Origin: Psilocybe azurescens | Lineage: Eukaryota; Basidiomycota; Agaricomycetes; Agaricales; Agrocybaceae | Length of the DNA: 64,000 bases | Assembly: GCA_023853785.1 (NCBI GenBank) | Contig: JAJIRX010000095.1 | Location: forward strand, 248,001-312,000 | Direction of reading: 5' to 3' | In this document: positions 25,119-37,800 of the stretch, piece after piece | How positions within the stretch are numbered: the stretch's first letter is position 1 | Layout: every line of letters starts with the position of its first letter | Notes under the pieces: generated by a model | Databases searched by the model: none | What the model saw: only the letters and a program-made list of their open reading frames with translations | What the model was told of the DNA's origin: nothing | Program-made: the position numbers and the translations under genes

Positions 25119-27510
25119 TGGCATGGTCCGCATATCACATGATATTCAATTCTGCTGACCAGGACGACACTCACGAATCCTCACCGACGACCCCGCTTTC
25201 TACCCTAGACCACGTATATTTGCCTTCTGGGTTGTGTAGTGCCTTTCATGCATTTCCACGTCGCATTCGCTTTCATGCCCTCTAGAGTCAATTATTAGTA
25301 TCGTCATCATCACTCGCGCCACCTGTCTATACTTCGTAACGATATCTCGAAAATCAAAAGACTCTTTTGCAGGATGACGTTCACAATTTCGGCTTGGATC
25401 TGCGATTCTCTCCCAAAGTCAAAAGATTGCAGGCACTATGCATAGGCGCCCGTGAGCCCCATAGTATGTCACATTCAATAAATTATACGGCATGAAATTA
25501 TTCAAACATGGGTAGCTTGAACTATCGCTTCATTGGTACCCCAATCAGTGGACTGTGAACTGAGTTCTTTCAGTTCTCCTTCAATGCTTACAAATACGAT
25601 TTTAACACGCTGATTTCTATCTAACGAACTGCCGAACGAACTGCAAAGGACGCTCTGAATGTTTGCTGAATGTTCCTTTGATTTTCCGTGAATTGATTTC
25701 TCGAATTGATCAGAGATGTCGTAAAAATAACACACGGTGCGTGACAAATCGACATGTCAAGCCCACTAGTGTGTTTCGAGAATACGTGGACATGGTCATC
25801 AATGTCCATGTTCGTGATAACTTTCCGAACCCGAGGGGAAAACGCTTTTACGCACTCTATGTGAGAACTCTCAACTAAACCCGTGACGGCGTATTGCGTT
25901 CCGTCCCCACACTCACCTTTCACGCCCTCGTCCATCACCCCTTTGCGGTTATCTTCTGTGGTGTCATCTTCTGTGAGTATTGCATGTTATCCTTATTTTG
26001 AATGACTCTTTCGCAGGTTGGTCGACTAGGTCATTAATACCGGTACAGCCCTATTTCTCTTTCTGTCTCAATTGAGTTCCATTTCTTTGAGAATGCGACA
26101 CCCACGGCTCAGTATTACTGCTTCCAAGGTCACGTTGGGCCACGGACTTCCTCCTCACATTTCTCATAGCGTTTGAGCTAGCTGCAAAATCTGATCTTCA
26201 CCGGAGGCAACACACTCCATCTGTATGTGATTCATCGACTCGATAGCCCCGCCACTGTGTAAATGACAAACAGTTCTATTTTGATACCCGGGGGCAAATC
26301 CAGGTCTGAGCCAGTTGTATCCCACTATATATGCGTCGTGAATTACCATCCATAAGAAGTTTTGAGCCGATGGTGTAATGTCTGTGTCTTACTTCCCAGA
26401 CTCGTTTCCACTCCAAATGTGCTCTCGGCCACGTGTCGTATATTTCTTACTTACAGGCGGCATGTTCAAGTTAACTTCCACGTGTTGTCTATTTCGGTAT
26501 CGATTCTCGCTTCACCTTCTTATAATGCTCCTGGGTCTGCCATTGTGTCTGCTGTGAAGTCATGTAAGTTATCTTTTCTGTATTTAAGTCTTCTAAGTGT
26601 TGGCTTCACTGACAGCTTCTGTAAACTAGCAATTGTTGTTCTGCTCGGACGGAGTTTTTGTCTGGTACTCCCAGGTAAATTTCATTGGGTTCTCCTGACT
26701 GCCACGAATCTATCATTCCTCTTAGGGAATGTATGGTGGTGTCGCTACACCAACCCAAGTAAACTTTCATAGGGCCGTAGTCTATTCTTGGTCAGGTCAC
26801 TCGGTGTTCTATGCGAGTTTATTTCTATTACAAGTTGTTTATTTCTCAGCTGCTAATTAAACTGCAATCAGTTTTCCCATGCCGTCGGTCTCGGCAATTT
26901 CATCTCTGCAGTTAGCGGGTCTTTGTTTTGAAGTATAAACCAATCCTTCTGTCTTCCTCAGTGAAGACATGAAGATATCTGCTAGCGATCGGATGTTTGG
27001 TAGAAGGGGACTTTTTGATTCTGGTAATCATTATGGCATTGCCCCGTCGCAATGTTTCGTGTCTTCGGATGCCAGTTATGGTGGAAAGTATCAACAATTT
27101 GCTTTGTTCGTTTGAAGCATTCGAAAATAACAGCACTTGATGTAGGCCCGGAGCACGCAACAGCTGCGGGTGGCAGCTGACGAGCGAGTTGTGAAATGGT
27201 TTTAAAATTAGCCATGATTTTCGTAGTAGAAGTATGGAGAGGCAAAAGAAGGGGCTTGTTCCGAACTGCTGGAGGGCGGCTGGCTATGATCGTGAAATAT
27301 TTCTAAAAATAGTCATGTTTGTGTGGTAGGGATGTACAGGCAGAAGGGCCTGTTCGGAACATACACTTGATGGCATTCCGCGGATATGAAAATTGCCTGC
27401 CTCAAAGAACTCTCTGAGGAGCTGTGCATGTACGACACGTTCTCTGCACCTACACCTCAACCAGTGAATACTAACCATAATACCGTGGCTTTTATCCCAA
27501 GGCCTTCACC
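25119..27510. other. Spacer between MFS copies
   Basis: Positions 25119-~25505 are 3' flank shared with copy 2. The rest is unique DNA with short frames, apart from the LINE fragment at 26164-26349. A frame at 26362-26772 has no family I recognise. I found no intact gene. Confidence 0.4.
26164..26349 (-). pseudogene. Fossil fragment of a LINE ORF2 C-terminus
   Basis: The frame contains 'IHDAYIVGYNWLRPGF', then 'CHLHSGGAIESMNHIQMEC'. This matches the pattern of the Cys/His motif at the end of basidiomycete Tad-like LINE proteins (C..C....ESMEHI...C...G), usually after RNase H. Only about 60 codons remain, with no other part of the element next to it. It is a dead remnant, unrelated in position to the large LINE at 47.6-61.8 kb. 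Confidence 0.55.
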
Positions 27511-30108
27511 ATGGACAGTTCAGTCGTGAATCGGGATGCCACGAACACCAGCACTCTCCAAAGCTCGCAGATATCCAACGAAAATGAGCAAGAAAAAGAA
27601 AAAGATGTCAGGCCGCACACCAGCCCCATCACACTCTTCATTGGTCGACTCGAAGTCCGAAGTGGCGAGAGGGTGGTTGAAATCCTGTATAATAGTCTTG
27701 ACGGCTACCACGTCTATGATCATCAATGTGCGTTCTTGTTTGGTTTTTACGGAAATCCCCCAATCGTTTCGTGCGTCAATCCCGAACTTGCACATGCTGA
27801 TTTATCATTTCCTCCCCGTCTTGTATTGAATTATCGAAAAACTTGTAACGTAGACGGCAAATACGACCTCGATTGCAATAGCCCTTCCTACGATTGAGAA
27901 GGAGTTGAAGCTTGAACCAGCAGACCTACAATGGATTATTTCGGCTTACCCATTAAGCTCGGTGAGTAAGCTCATTGCTCTCAATATCATTAATAGCACC
28001 AATTCTCAATTTCTCCTGTTATTCAACCTGTTTGTAACATCTTAGGGATGCTTGTACCTTGTCCTCGGAAGGGTTGCTGATCTGTATGGGCGGAAGAGAA
28101 TGTTTTTATACGGGTCGTTGGTATTGACCGTGTTCACTCTAGCTTGCGCATTTCCAACTGGTGAGTCTAGAAACAAAATTTATAGCGTGTGCAAATTCAC
28201 GGGGATTTTAGATCCTGTACCCCTTGATATTCTGCGAGCGTTTCAAGGGATCGGTGCTGCTGCCACTATACCTGCTTCCGTGAGCGACACCGTGCTGTAC
28301 CATCATTGTGGTCCACTCAAGAATTTTGGCATATTTTTAGCTCGGTATCCTTGCGCACGCGTTTCCGCCTTCTAGAGCTCGGTCGTTAGCCTTTGCTACG
28401 TTCGCAGCAGGCGCTCCAATTGGTGCCGTTTTTGGTAACGCTGCAGGAGGCATTTTAACTGAAAAAACCACGTGAGTACGTTTTATTTATTGAAAGTGCC
28501 GAAAACGACAGAAATTGTTACTAACTTCGACGACTTCGCAGCAAGACATGGCGTTCCTCGTTCTACCTACTAAGTAGCTTGACGTTCCTCTGCTTCTTAG
28601 GCGGTCTGCTATCTATCGATAAAGATATACCTTCTGATGAAAAGGACAAGAGAATCGACTGGATTGGAGCTTTCTTTGTTACAGCAGGGCTCGTCCTTAT
28701 TGTATTTGTTATCGGTCAAGGAGAGGTGGCTCCACAGAAATGGCGCACACCATGTTCGTTCTCCTGATTTCATTGACCTTTCAACGTCTGTCTCATTAAT
28801 GATCTCTATCGTGTAGATATTATCGCTCTTCTAATCGTCGGTGTTATTCTCCTTGTTATTTTCATTTTTTGGCAACGCCACTTGGAGACCATTCAGGACG
28901 ATCCGGATGCACCGTATTCGTGGTCCACACCTCCGCCGTTGATGAAGCTCTCTCTGTGGACACGCGGTAATGGACGTTTTGCAGCTATGATGGCAATCGC
29001 TTTTACGAACTGGTGTGCGTTTCTGGGATGGTTATATTGGGTTCAAGTCTGTATTTGTTCCCCTTCAAAAATTGACATCTCCGTTCGTTTGGATTAGCTG
29101 ACTTCTTCTATAATTCAGTTGTATTATCAGAACTTTGAGGGGTTTTCTGCTATGCAGACTGTCGCGCGTCTACTACCGATGTTTGTGTTCGGTATAGTGT
29201 ACAATTCGTTGGTTGGTCTCATGGCCGCCCATGTCAGTGTAGTTTGGCCCATAGGTACGCTGTGTATCTGTGCATACGATCGATCGGATGCTAACTGGTT
29301 GATTCTCACCGTGGCGGCAGCCATCGGAGCAGGGGCAACAGCCTTAGCGTGTGTTCTTTTCGCAATAATCAAACCAGGAACTACTTATTGGGCGTATGCA
29401 TTCAATGCGACCTATTTATCAGTTATGGGTGCTGACTTTGTGTTTGCGGCTGGGACACTATACATCGCAAAGGTTTCTTTACCGCATGAGCAGAGTGTGT
29501 CCGGAGCCCTTTTAATACTATGATTCAAGTATGTCCTCTTTTATAAGAGTGCACTTCGAGCGGAAATCTGATTATTCGTGCGGTATAGCTTGGAACAGCT
29601 GTGGGCATCACAGTATCCACAGTTGTCTTCAACAGTGTCAATGTGAAGATTGATTCGAATAAAAATAACATTTCTCCTTACCGCGCTGCACAATGGACGA
29701 CTTTCGGCTTTGGAGTTATAGGTATGTTCTCTCATCTCACTCCCGTGCACTACACCTTGAAGTTTACATTCTTACTCTTAATAGCTACTGCGTTGGGTAT
29801 CGTCTTCTTCCGAGGCGTTGGCGTGGTCGGGCATCGCGAAACAACACCCGAGTCAATATCTCAGAGCGAAAATGGCTACCCAACGCACACGATAGGCGAC
29901 TACCGGACAACGACATCAGGAAATCTTCACACAGAGGCCGGATCGTCTATTTCGAGCCCGAAAACTTCATCGCCTGTACCGCCGGCGGCCATTGGGTAAG
30001 CCTAAAAATGGATCGCCTGTGCTTTCATCGGGCACACCGAAAAATAATGGAAGGTTGAATGGTGGGGAGGAAGTTAGCAAGGAGAAGATTGTGAACGTAG
30101 CGACATAA
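27511..30108 (+). CDS. MFS transporter, DHA2-type, copy 2 (three single-base disruptions)
   Basis: This paralogue of the gene at 22560 has the same exon order. Motifs are 'VLGRVADLYGRKRMFLYGS', 'RAFQGIGAAATIPAS', 'APIGAVFGNAAGGILTE', 'WRSSFYLLSSLTFLC' and 'GADFVFAAGTLYIAKVSL'. The frame is broken in three places when compared with copy 1. There is one extra A in 27593-27603, one missing T in the T-run at 29510-29513 ('SGALF' to a false stop), and one extra G at 29994-29996, which brings a false stop at 29999. Past the last one, the conserved tail 'EEVSKEKIVNVAT' continues to a stop at 30106-30108. Introns and splice sites are conserved. It is either a young pseudogene or an intact gene with homopolymer errors; I favour the second. 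Confidence 0.8.
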
Positions 30109-30643
30109 TATCATCATTCGCATATCATACATAAATTGGAAAGAGCTGCCGTGCTGACCAGGCCATTCGCGATTGCTCACTGATATTGACCCCGCTTTAC
30201 TCTCTGAGACGCACCTACCTGCTTTCTGAGTCATATATTGACTTATATGACGTTCATGAAACCCCCTCGCGTTCTCTTTCATGCCCTCTAGAGTCGATGG
30301 TTAATGTCATCACCATCACTCGCGCAATATATGTATGCTTCGTTATGATAGCACGAAAATCCAAAGACTCCTGTTTTGGGGATGACTCCAGTATTTGAGG
30401 CATAGCTCTGTTCAGCAAGGTCTATCATTCAACGTAACATCAAAAACACTCCGGGTACTATGTATAGACGCCCGTGACCAAATTTCATAGCATTTCCGGT
30501 TCAATAAGTTACGTGGGATGAAATAATTTAAATAGTGTTATGTTGTAGACCGCGTTGGCTCATAATTTAGGACTAGTTTCCTCCTGTCCATCTATTTGGA
30601 GTATTGTTAGCGAGTAGCTCGGAGGGACGTGGGTCTAGTACAC
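30109..30643. other. Intergenic between converging genes
   Basis: The 3' flank of the second MFS copy up to about 30535, then a short spacer before the stop of the LPMO gene on the other strand. Nothing else is seen. Confidence 0.4.
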
Positions 30644-31810
30644 CTACACTGGAGGGCCAGGAATGGGATATGTCTATATCAGACGAAGAAGACTTCGGTT
30701 AGAAGAGAGATCATCCACTAGGGTCTCATCGTCACTCACACTGGTGTCTAGAAGATTCTCTTGTTACTTTTCGTCTCGGTCAATTAATCAAGTAGGATGA
30801 CTTACTTTGGTAGGCGTCAAAAACGATTCCAGGTGTGCTCGCGGTGTATGCGCCGGGGAAGGAGACGAAGGAGGTGGGTAGTGCGGTACCTGTACCTGTC
30901 ACTTCGACTTGAATGCATCCGGGATATACTTGAGCTCCTGGGTATGTATAGGCTAATACAACATCGACCTGGGTAAGAATAGTACGACGAGTGAGTATTC
31001 AAGATTGACAAACCCGCATGCAGGGCAATGCTATGTGAATGGTATGAACATATTTCCAGAGAGAAAGATATAATAGGAGAACGACTCACATTTCATGTCT
31101 GATTATATATTGACCTGATTTGAGCTTCGGAGGAATTGTGAAAGTGTAGATACTGTTTGAGGCGGTGAGCAGATCAGTAGCCGCCCACTTCCCGTCTGAC
31201 GTTTTCCCGGATTCTGCGACTTTGAACCAGACAGCTCTATAACGATCTCTATAAATAAGACCGCCAAGTCGGGCAGAAAAAATCTGCCTACGATGTCTCT
31301 GGACTCCATTTTGTGATATCGCTGGGTGCGCGTGCCATATAGGTGATTATTGGCCCTATGTGACTATCAGGCCAGGTCGTCCAGTTAAGAGCCAGCTCGG
31401 ATCCAGCAGCAACAGTTACGAAAATAGGGGCGGGTGCTGATCCCGGGACACCTCCGTCGGTATAGCCGTTGCATTGAACACTAGTAGTAATGCGAGGTCA
31501 ATTCGGATGACCTCTTTCCTGATAAGCAAGCCGCGAAATACGCACTCAATCAAAGACAAGTTCGTGACTGGACCTTCGAGGAGTTGTAAATATCGAAATG
31601 ACACAGGGGCGACAATAATGAATATGACAAACCATTTCCAGGGATTTTTCGTACGATTCTCTCGGGAGGAGGATTGTAGTACGGGTCCGTATAGGGAAGG
31701 TAGCCTGTGTATTTAGTCGATCCGGAAACAATTTCCTGTACGTATCCGTGGCCTCTAACAGAGTATACAAGCACCGACAAGAGGACAATTGAAAGGGTTG
31801 CCTTGAGCAT
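30644..31810 (-). CDS. AA9 lytic polysaccharide monooxygenase (former GH61), secreted
   Basis: A copper enzyme that oxidatively cleaves cellulose and related glucans outside the cell. Eight exons give 744 nt, 247 aa: 31810-31633, 31573-31546, 31480-31292, 31236-31090, 31030-31014, 30952-30806, 30747-30740 and 30673-30644. A 20-residue signal peptide (MLKATLSIVLLSVLVYSVRG) is followed directly by His, the first residue of the copper 'histidine brace' (HGYVQEIV). The second brace His lies in 'IRHEIIALHAA', split by introns. Other family blocks are 'PYYNPPPERIVRKIPGNGPV', 'DVQCNGYTDGGVPGSAP', 'SGQYIIRHE', 'YPGAQVYPGCIQVEVTG' and 'FPGAYTASTPGI'. Exon 7 is an 8-nt microexon, yet the frame closes exactly. 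An upstream in-frame ATG (31867) would destroy the signal peptide, so 31810 is chosen. No CBM1 is present. Confidence 0.92.
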
Positions 31811-34800
31811 GATCAATTTTTGTCGCAGAGCGAGGACGGGGTGAATTTTTTCTGGCATCCAACACATGATGATGCTTTCTTATGTAGCGTCAGTCTCTGT
31901 TTTATAAAATTGGTCTCCCCGTGGTTTTCAAATGTTAGAGGCTAGTGGCGGCCGAGTAAGAGTCGAGTGATTCTAGCTTGGCTGCTTAGTTACACTGAAT
32001 AAGGTGTTTCAATTTTCCGGTCAATATCATAACGAATGACGATACAAAATAAGAAAAGATGATCGCCATTAGCGAAGAATACCCGAGAAGAGGCACACCT
32101 ATTCGGTTGCCTTCTGTACAGGAGGTCGCGAGACAGCGCCTCGTGAGCGTAAAAACTCTAATTCACGGATAAGCCTTGGATGCAGAAGATTATGATCGAT
32201 GGCGGTCTTGGGTAGAATAAGATACCATCTAGTTCCTGGCAGAAAAATAGAGCTACAGCTGTTGCAATCTTCCGGTTCGTTTGGTTGAATGAAGTTAATG
32301 AACTGTGTAGAGTACCGGTCAACAGCATGAAAGAGCAAATAGGTGATATCGTTCTCGGGGAAATCGTCGAAAGGTTAGTGGTGGTTTGCGTTGATTGGTA
32401 TGAATTTATGTTCATATGATACACCTCTTGCGCGCTGGCTATTTTGACTGCACTAAATGCAGCGTTACCGGTCTATTTCACCGTCGTGCTTAAATAAAAG
32501 AGCCTGAGTCAATGTAATACTAATAGAGTAAATTATAAGGTAGTCTCTGGTAGCCAAACTGTGACATATTTATGTGCCCTGTGGATCACGACTCGGAGAT
32601 ATGATCACTTTAAATACTGCCACTGTTAGAAACAGTAAATTGGAAGTTGTGCTCCGTAGTGCCGACGACAATTAAATATGTACTATATTTAACTTTCTGT
32701 TAATTCCCAAAAATGTCACAGCCTCGATATAAATTCACAATGAGTAGGCGTGCCGCGACGTCAACGCGACGCGCAATGACGCGCGCAGGGAAACAGGGAT
32801 GAGGTCACAGTCACATGTTGTTGATCATGACCGTGGAAGGTTTAACATATATGTCCCACGGTTCCCTGCATCAACAGAAATTGGATGGATCCCCGGCAAG
32901 CGATGTACTATTACTACCAAGCACCAGACTCTTGTTGCATCTCCCTCTCTATTGTTTAGCGTGTCAATCACTTTCATATGGAAGCAGGACCCATATTTTT
33001 CCAGGCGATGTTGAGTATCGGACAATCAACGGCCTTTTATCGATTAATTGCTCTGTGGGCTCGAGAGTCAATAGTTGATTAATGAGGGAGTATCGCACGC
33101 TTGCAAATTTTGAATGTGAATTTCAATGATGTAGGAGACAGATATGTATATTACTTACTTTTGCTGTCCCGTACACCCTTCTGATTCAGCTTAGACACTG
33201 CACTCGGTGTTGTTTACTCGGAACCCCGACTTTATTTGGAAATGGTGGACCGCATTACCCTCTGGACTGTACTGTTATCCAGTTGGGTCCATCAGTTATT
33301 CATCTAAGGGTCTCCGCAAAGTTTCCCGAAATTTATTGTCTAGAATCATGCACTCTTCAATAAAGCCAGGCTGGCAGGCAATTCTCATTGGCTTAACCGT
33401 AGGCAAATGCGTCATTCTTGTCGTCATCGTCATTTTTAACCGATGTCCCAGCGTCCCACACGTCAGAAGCGACAAATATATGAATGTTAGGTTAATGATG
33501 TAGGTCCCTGGTTATCATTGTATTGGCACAGCATACGTCATAATCGAATAGCTTGATCCGGACATACAATAGGATGCGATTAACTCGTCCTCAACCTCAC
33601 CGCGTTCCGTGTATCTTTAGGAATGCTAATCATCAACGGACTCTGTACGGCTAAATCGACAAATCCTTCGATATGCAAGAGCTCAGCTGCTTGGTCACAG
33701 TGGCGCGTTCAATGAAAGCGGTATGTACAACAGATTTTCGCAAAATTCAATCCCGCAATGTAATTTCTGCTGACAGCTTACAGGCCTTGGGCAGTCACAA
33801 TGCCACATGTCTGTTCGAGAAATTATCCAGTGATCACTGATCGATCATTTGGAGGCATCGATGAAAGTGTGTAAGGGTCACTCCAGTTCTCTATCGATAT
33901 TCCTGGCTTTACAGTACCAAATTGTCGGTTCACGACTGCCTGCGCGTGAAAGGGGAATCTGTACCCCCAAAACTGGATGCTCAAATCTGGACATATATTT
34001 CCATCCACAGATTTCCAGAACAGAACTGGGGTTCTCTCGACTAAATCACCCATTTCCTGATTCGCCAGTTCAGTCAAGAAATGAACAATGCTTGACGTCA
34101 TGCTTTGGCAGTGCTCAGCCAATTAACGATTGTGTAAAATCTGGTTCTTGTCTGGATAGCAAGTATTTCGGGATAATTGCATATTCTCACTCGGAGCCAT
34201 CGATTTTTGGGAAAGACCATCGCCAATCAAGTTTTCACAGTCCCACACAATCGCGGGACTCTTCCCTTAGCTTCGGCGCGGTTTTGATCATCTGGTGACC
34301 AGGTGGCGACGGGCGTTACGTGCTCAAGAGCTTCTAGTGCAATGTCAACTTCAAAACTGACAGAGTTTGGTTATCGAACTCATATTTAGTGAATGTTCTA
34401 TGCCCATGGAGGGCGCTCATGGTCTGGACCACGTCTAGAGGAGTATCTAATATATTCCTCGGTATTCTACTCTCAGGAGTAGGGGAGAGTGAGATTCATA
34501 TGCAACTAGTGCCAATTGTTCTCAGCAACAGCAGATATCCGTTCACAATTTAGTCCAAAACCATTTGTTGACCCAACGTAATGGAATATGGACTAGAAAC
34601 CTTCTTGCTCACATTCTCATTCATAGTTCCTTGATATGCATTCCTGGATTCTTGACGATAGACATGGATCCGAGCCCCGAAACGCTTGATGCGACTGCAT
34701 GGCTCCAAAGGCACCCTCGACGCCTTTCTATTCGGTTTGTTGGTGAGTTTTTGCTCCACTCATCGGGACTATAAAACCCCGCATCTCTTTGCTTGAGTTC

Positions 34801-37800
34801 TGCTGCTCCTAGTACATGCTATCTCATTGTCTATCCCACTTTTCATTCCGGCCTCATCTTCCACCCAATCACGTCTTCGTGATTCAATATCCTCCGCTGT
34901 CCAGATTACTTTACCCACTCTTCCGGCTGAGCTCTTGGTTCTGCTGCGCTTCACTCACAGCTCAGCAGATATTACTTCTGTCTTCTTTTTCCGCCCTCTT
35001 CTCTGGATTGGTATATGCATAATTGACATTCAATAATCACCCCAACATATTGGTCGTACTCTCCCAGAGCTTACTCACGTCGATCTCCGTATCCTAACAA
35101 CGGTCTGGAATGCGGCACACGCTCCGACGTTTCAGACTTTCAGCAAGCCACGGTGTCGACGCTGATCTCGTCGCACTTTCCTTCGCTCTCACGTTTAAAT
35201 TGCTTCATTGTCGCGAAACTTTACTTTCGAGTGCTGAAATCCCCACAGGTCTCAAGGTGAGTTCACCTGGCATTTGTAAACGAAATCGATAGAGGCGCAG
35301 GGGGATATCAACCTACTTTCAGTCGTATGTAAATTATCTTTTCTATCATCATCTAAACATGTTCCGCGAAACGTAGAATCTCAGGATATAAAATTTCTAT
35401 CGAATTATCCGAATCTCAATGGATGACGCGTTGCAGCGAATCTGTATCGTCAGCGTCACCCTTTATCACATTTCTCGGCGAAATCATATCGCACGACTCA
35501 GACTCTCCAAGGCGGTGCAGACTCTGCGAATACAATGTTCTATCTCCAAAAACCGACTGCCGTCTTTTTCTGCTATTGCCTCGTGTTGGTCTCGTGCTCC
35601 GGCCATCTTTATAGCTCTCTGGCTCCCTCCAATAGGCACTCGCTCCACCACCATTGGCTCACGGCCTCCCCGAATGCTCATCATTGGCTTAATTTGGTTG
35701 GCTGGACACACGGGCTCTTTCAATTTGACATGTGGCACGCATGTCGCGATTGATATGATATATTTGATCCTTCTCTGCGATGTCATTGGACAATAGGATG
35801 CGAGTTGTGCAGAGTTATTCCCTTAATGGATATGTCTCTTTGATTTGGACAGGACTTCTGTACGCACGGCAGCTGATGGACGGGCGTGCTTCTTGGACTC
35901 AAGTGAGAGGCTGGGAGTCTGTTGGCTTAACCGGTCGCTCCCGAGAGCCGAGTGCCGACGCTGTGTGTCCTATACCCCTATCATCCCGCCTTGGCTCTTC
36001 GAGATCGCAGTCGACGTGGATACTTTGTGTGTATACTTAGTCCAAATTATATTTGGATTTCAAGTTAATTATAGGGCCGCAGTCCAAGGTTTTCGCGCTA
36101 AGTCGACTTTTCAAAAAAATGTTAGAACACGGGTGCTTCTAATTCATTGCGGCTTCTCTCCCCGTTTGTCGAATGTGAATATGTTCTTCGTGGAGACTTT
36201 TAAGTTTTGTCACATTAAAACGTCTCCTTTTGGTATGCTAAATGTGTGCTGATTTTTTCAAGTTCGGTAATTGAGAGACTTTGAGAGACTGCTGAACGGG
36301 AGATGTATATGTGTCGAGAGGTGTTTAATGGTTTCGATTGATTAATTTCCGTTTGTGTTTTGTCCGGTTCTTCGCCCTCCGATTGGAACTTATCTCTCTG
36401 ACTTTGAACGGTGATTGATTATCTCTAGTGCTCTTGATCTGCACCCGGTGTGTTAAATTTATAACGCTTATAGTCGATAAGATCCTCCTTTGACCCGCGA
36501 ATGATGGAAGAAGGCCAATTTGAAGGACACTTTGTAGTACAATCGGAGATAGGAAACTACAGGAGACTGACATTGACTGTTAGATAGACTAATACTAGAC
36601 GACAACGAAGCTGTAAAGGCGATGATCCGTATCCTAGGTCTCTCCTTGAACCTGCCTTCCTAGGTGCAATCTCCGACAGCCTGGTATCTGGGCATGCAGT
36701 GGTTTTATTGATACTTTGAGCTCTAGAGTCTGCCAATTGTTGAATCTACAATATATACGTCGCTTCTAAGGTCTAGATCGAGGTTAAAATACCGTGCCTA
36801 ATTGAACGTGTGTATGTCTAATTCCAAAGCTTGTCCGACCGATTCGATGGCTTGCGTTTTTGAAACGAATGCGGGTGGAGAACGCACAGGTAGAATGGCC
36901 CGCGCCTTTATTTTCCACAAACAGTTTGGACAGTAATTTCGACTATTGAAGACAAGGACTACTTATATACACGAGTTAGTTTGCATCGCGGGCTCTCTTA
37001 GTATGCAATGAACCGTACGCCTGAAATATATCTCCTTGAAGAAACCCGAGGATGAAACTCTTCCTTGAAGTCTAGATTTTCTCGAATTATGTTGAGCAGG
37101 TCTGGACTTTCAAAAGAAGGCTACCGTGTTTTTATATTGGTGTGCCAATTTGCAGCACTCGCTGGACTTCTTTCGACTAACTAACGAATCTATCTAATTG
37201 CGAACATGCCTATTCCAGGCTGGCCAGCTATCTTCGTGTGGCACTGCACTGACACTTGTCAAGTCAAGGCAAGCCGATCAGGGTGGTCTAGGCTTTTGAG
37301 CGACTCGGGTGCGCTCACGCTCCTTCGTCTTCTGCGTTCACGGTCTTTAGCTTCTGTGCGCGCTTCTGCTGTCACTCGGTGCCAGTGTCAAGAATTAACC
37401 AAGACGATCGGTAGTCTGACTGGCTGAAAAGAGTAATCTCTTAGAGTGGTTATCGCCGAGGCAGTATTAGGTTCTTGAGTTCTTGTTCTTGAGTTCTTCT
37501 ATGTCGACGGCCATGTTGTTGCTGTTGTTGTTTGCCCTGGGCGTTGGGTGTTGGGTGGTGGAATCTTTCCGAGAATGGGAAATTTTAACGGGTGCTCGTA
37601 TGTGAATTTGACTATACTCGTCGATGATATTTCTTGCAATTGAAGTGCATGATCTTGGCTTGAGCTTTCAGCCTTGAGGGCTTTGTCTTGGCCAATGGAT
37701 GGAGCTACTGGTGACTGCTTGTCAACTTGAATGCCAATTAGCAATTAGGTGGTCGACATAACTATGTGCTATGGGCCGTAGTCGCCTGCTAACGGTCGCT

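Larger units (their letters stand above)
22560..30535 (+). repeat. Tandem segmental duplication carrying the two MFS genes
   Basis: The unit 22560-~25505 recurs as 27511-~30535 with a repeat distance of about 4.95 kb. Similarity covers exons, intron positions and the 3' flank, for example 'catgccctctagagtc' at 25273 and 30281 and the 'CCCGTGA' block near 25451 and 30470. The 2 kb between the units (25.5-27.5 kb) is not duplicated. Divergence is substantial, so the duplication is not recent. Confidence 0.8.

Noticed and set aside
29242..29327. Read-through coding sequence in MFS copy 2 at this position
   Set aside because: The open frame is accidental: copy 1 has stops in the same place, and both copies share a gtacgc donor, a ctaac branch site and a cag acceptor giving '(V/I)AIGAGAT'.
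31811..31867. Upstream in-frame ATG for the AA9 gene
   Set aside because: It would bury the signal peptide behind 19 residues and prevent exposure of the catalytic N-terminal His.
33823..34298. Overlapping 99- and 149-codon frames on both strands
   Set aside because: Neither shows a family motif or credible splice sites; left as intergenic.
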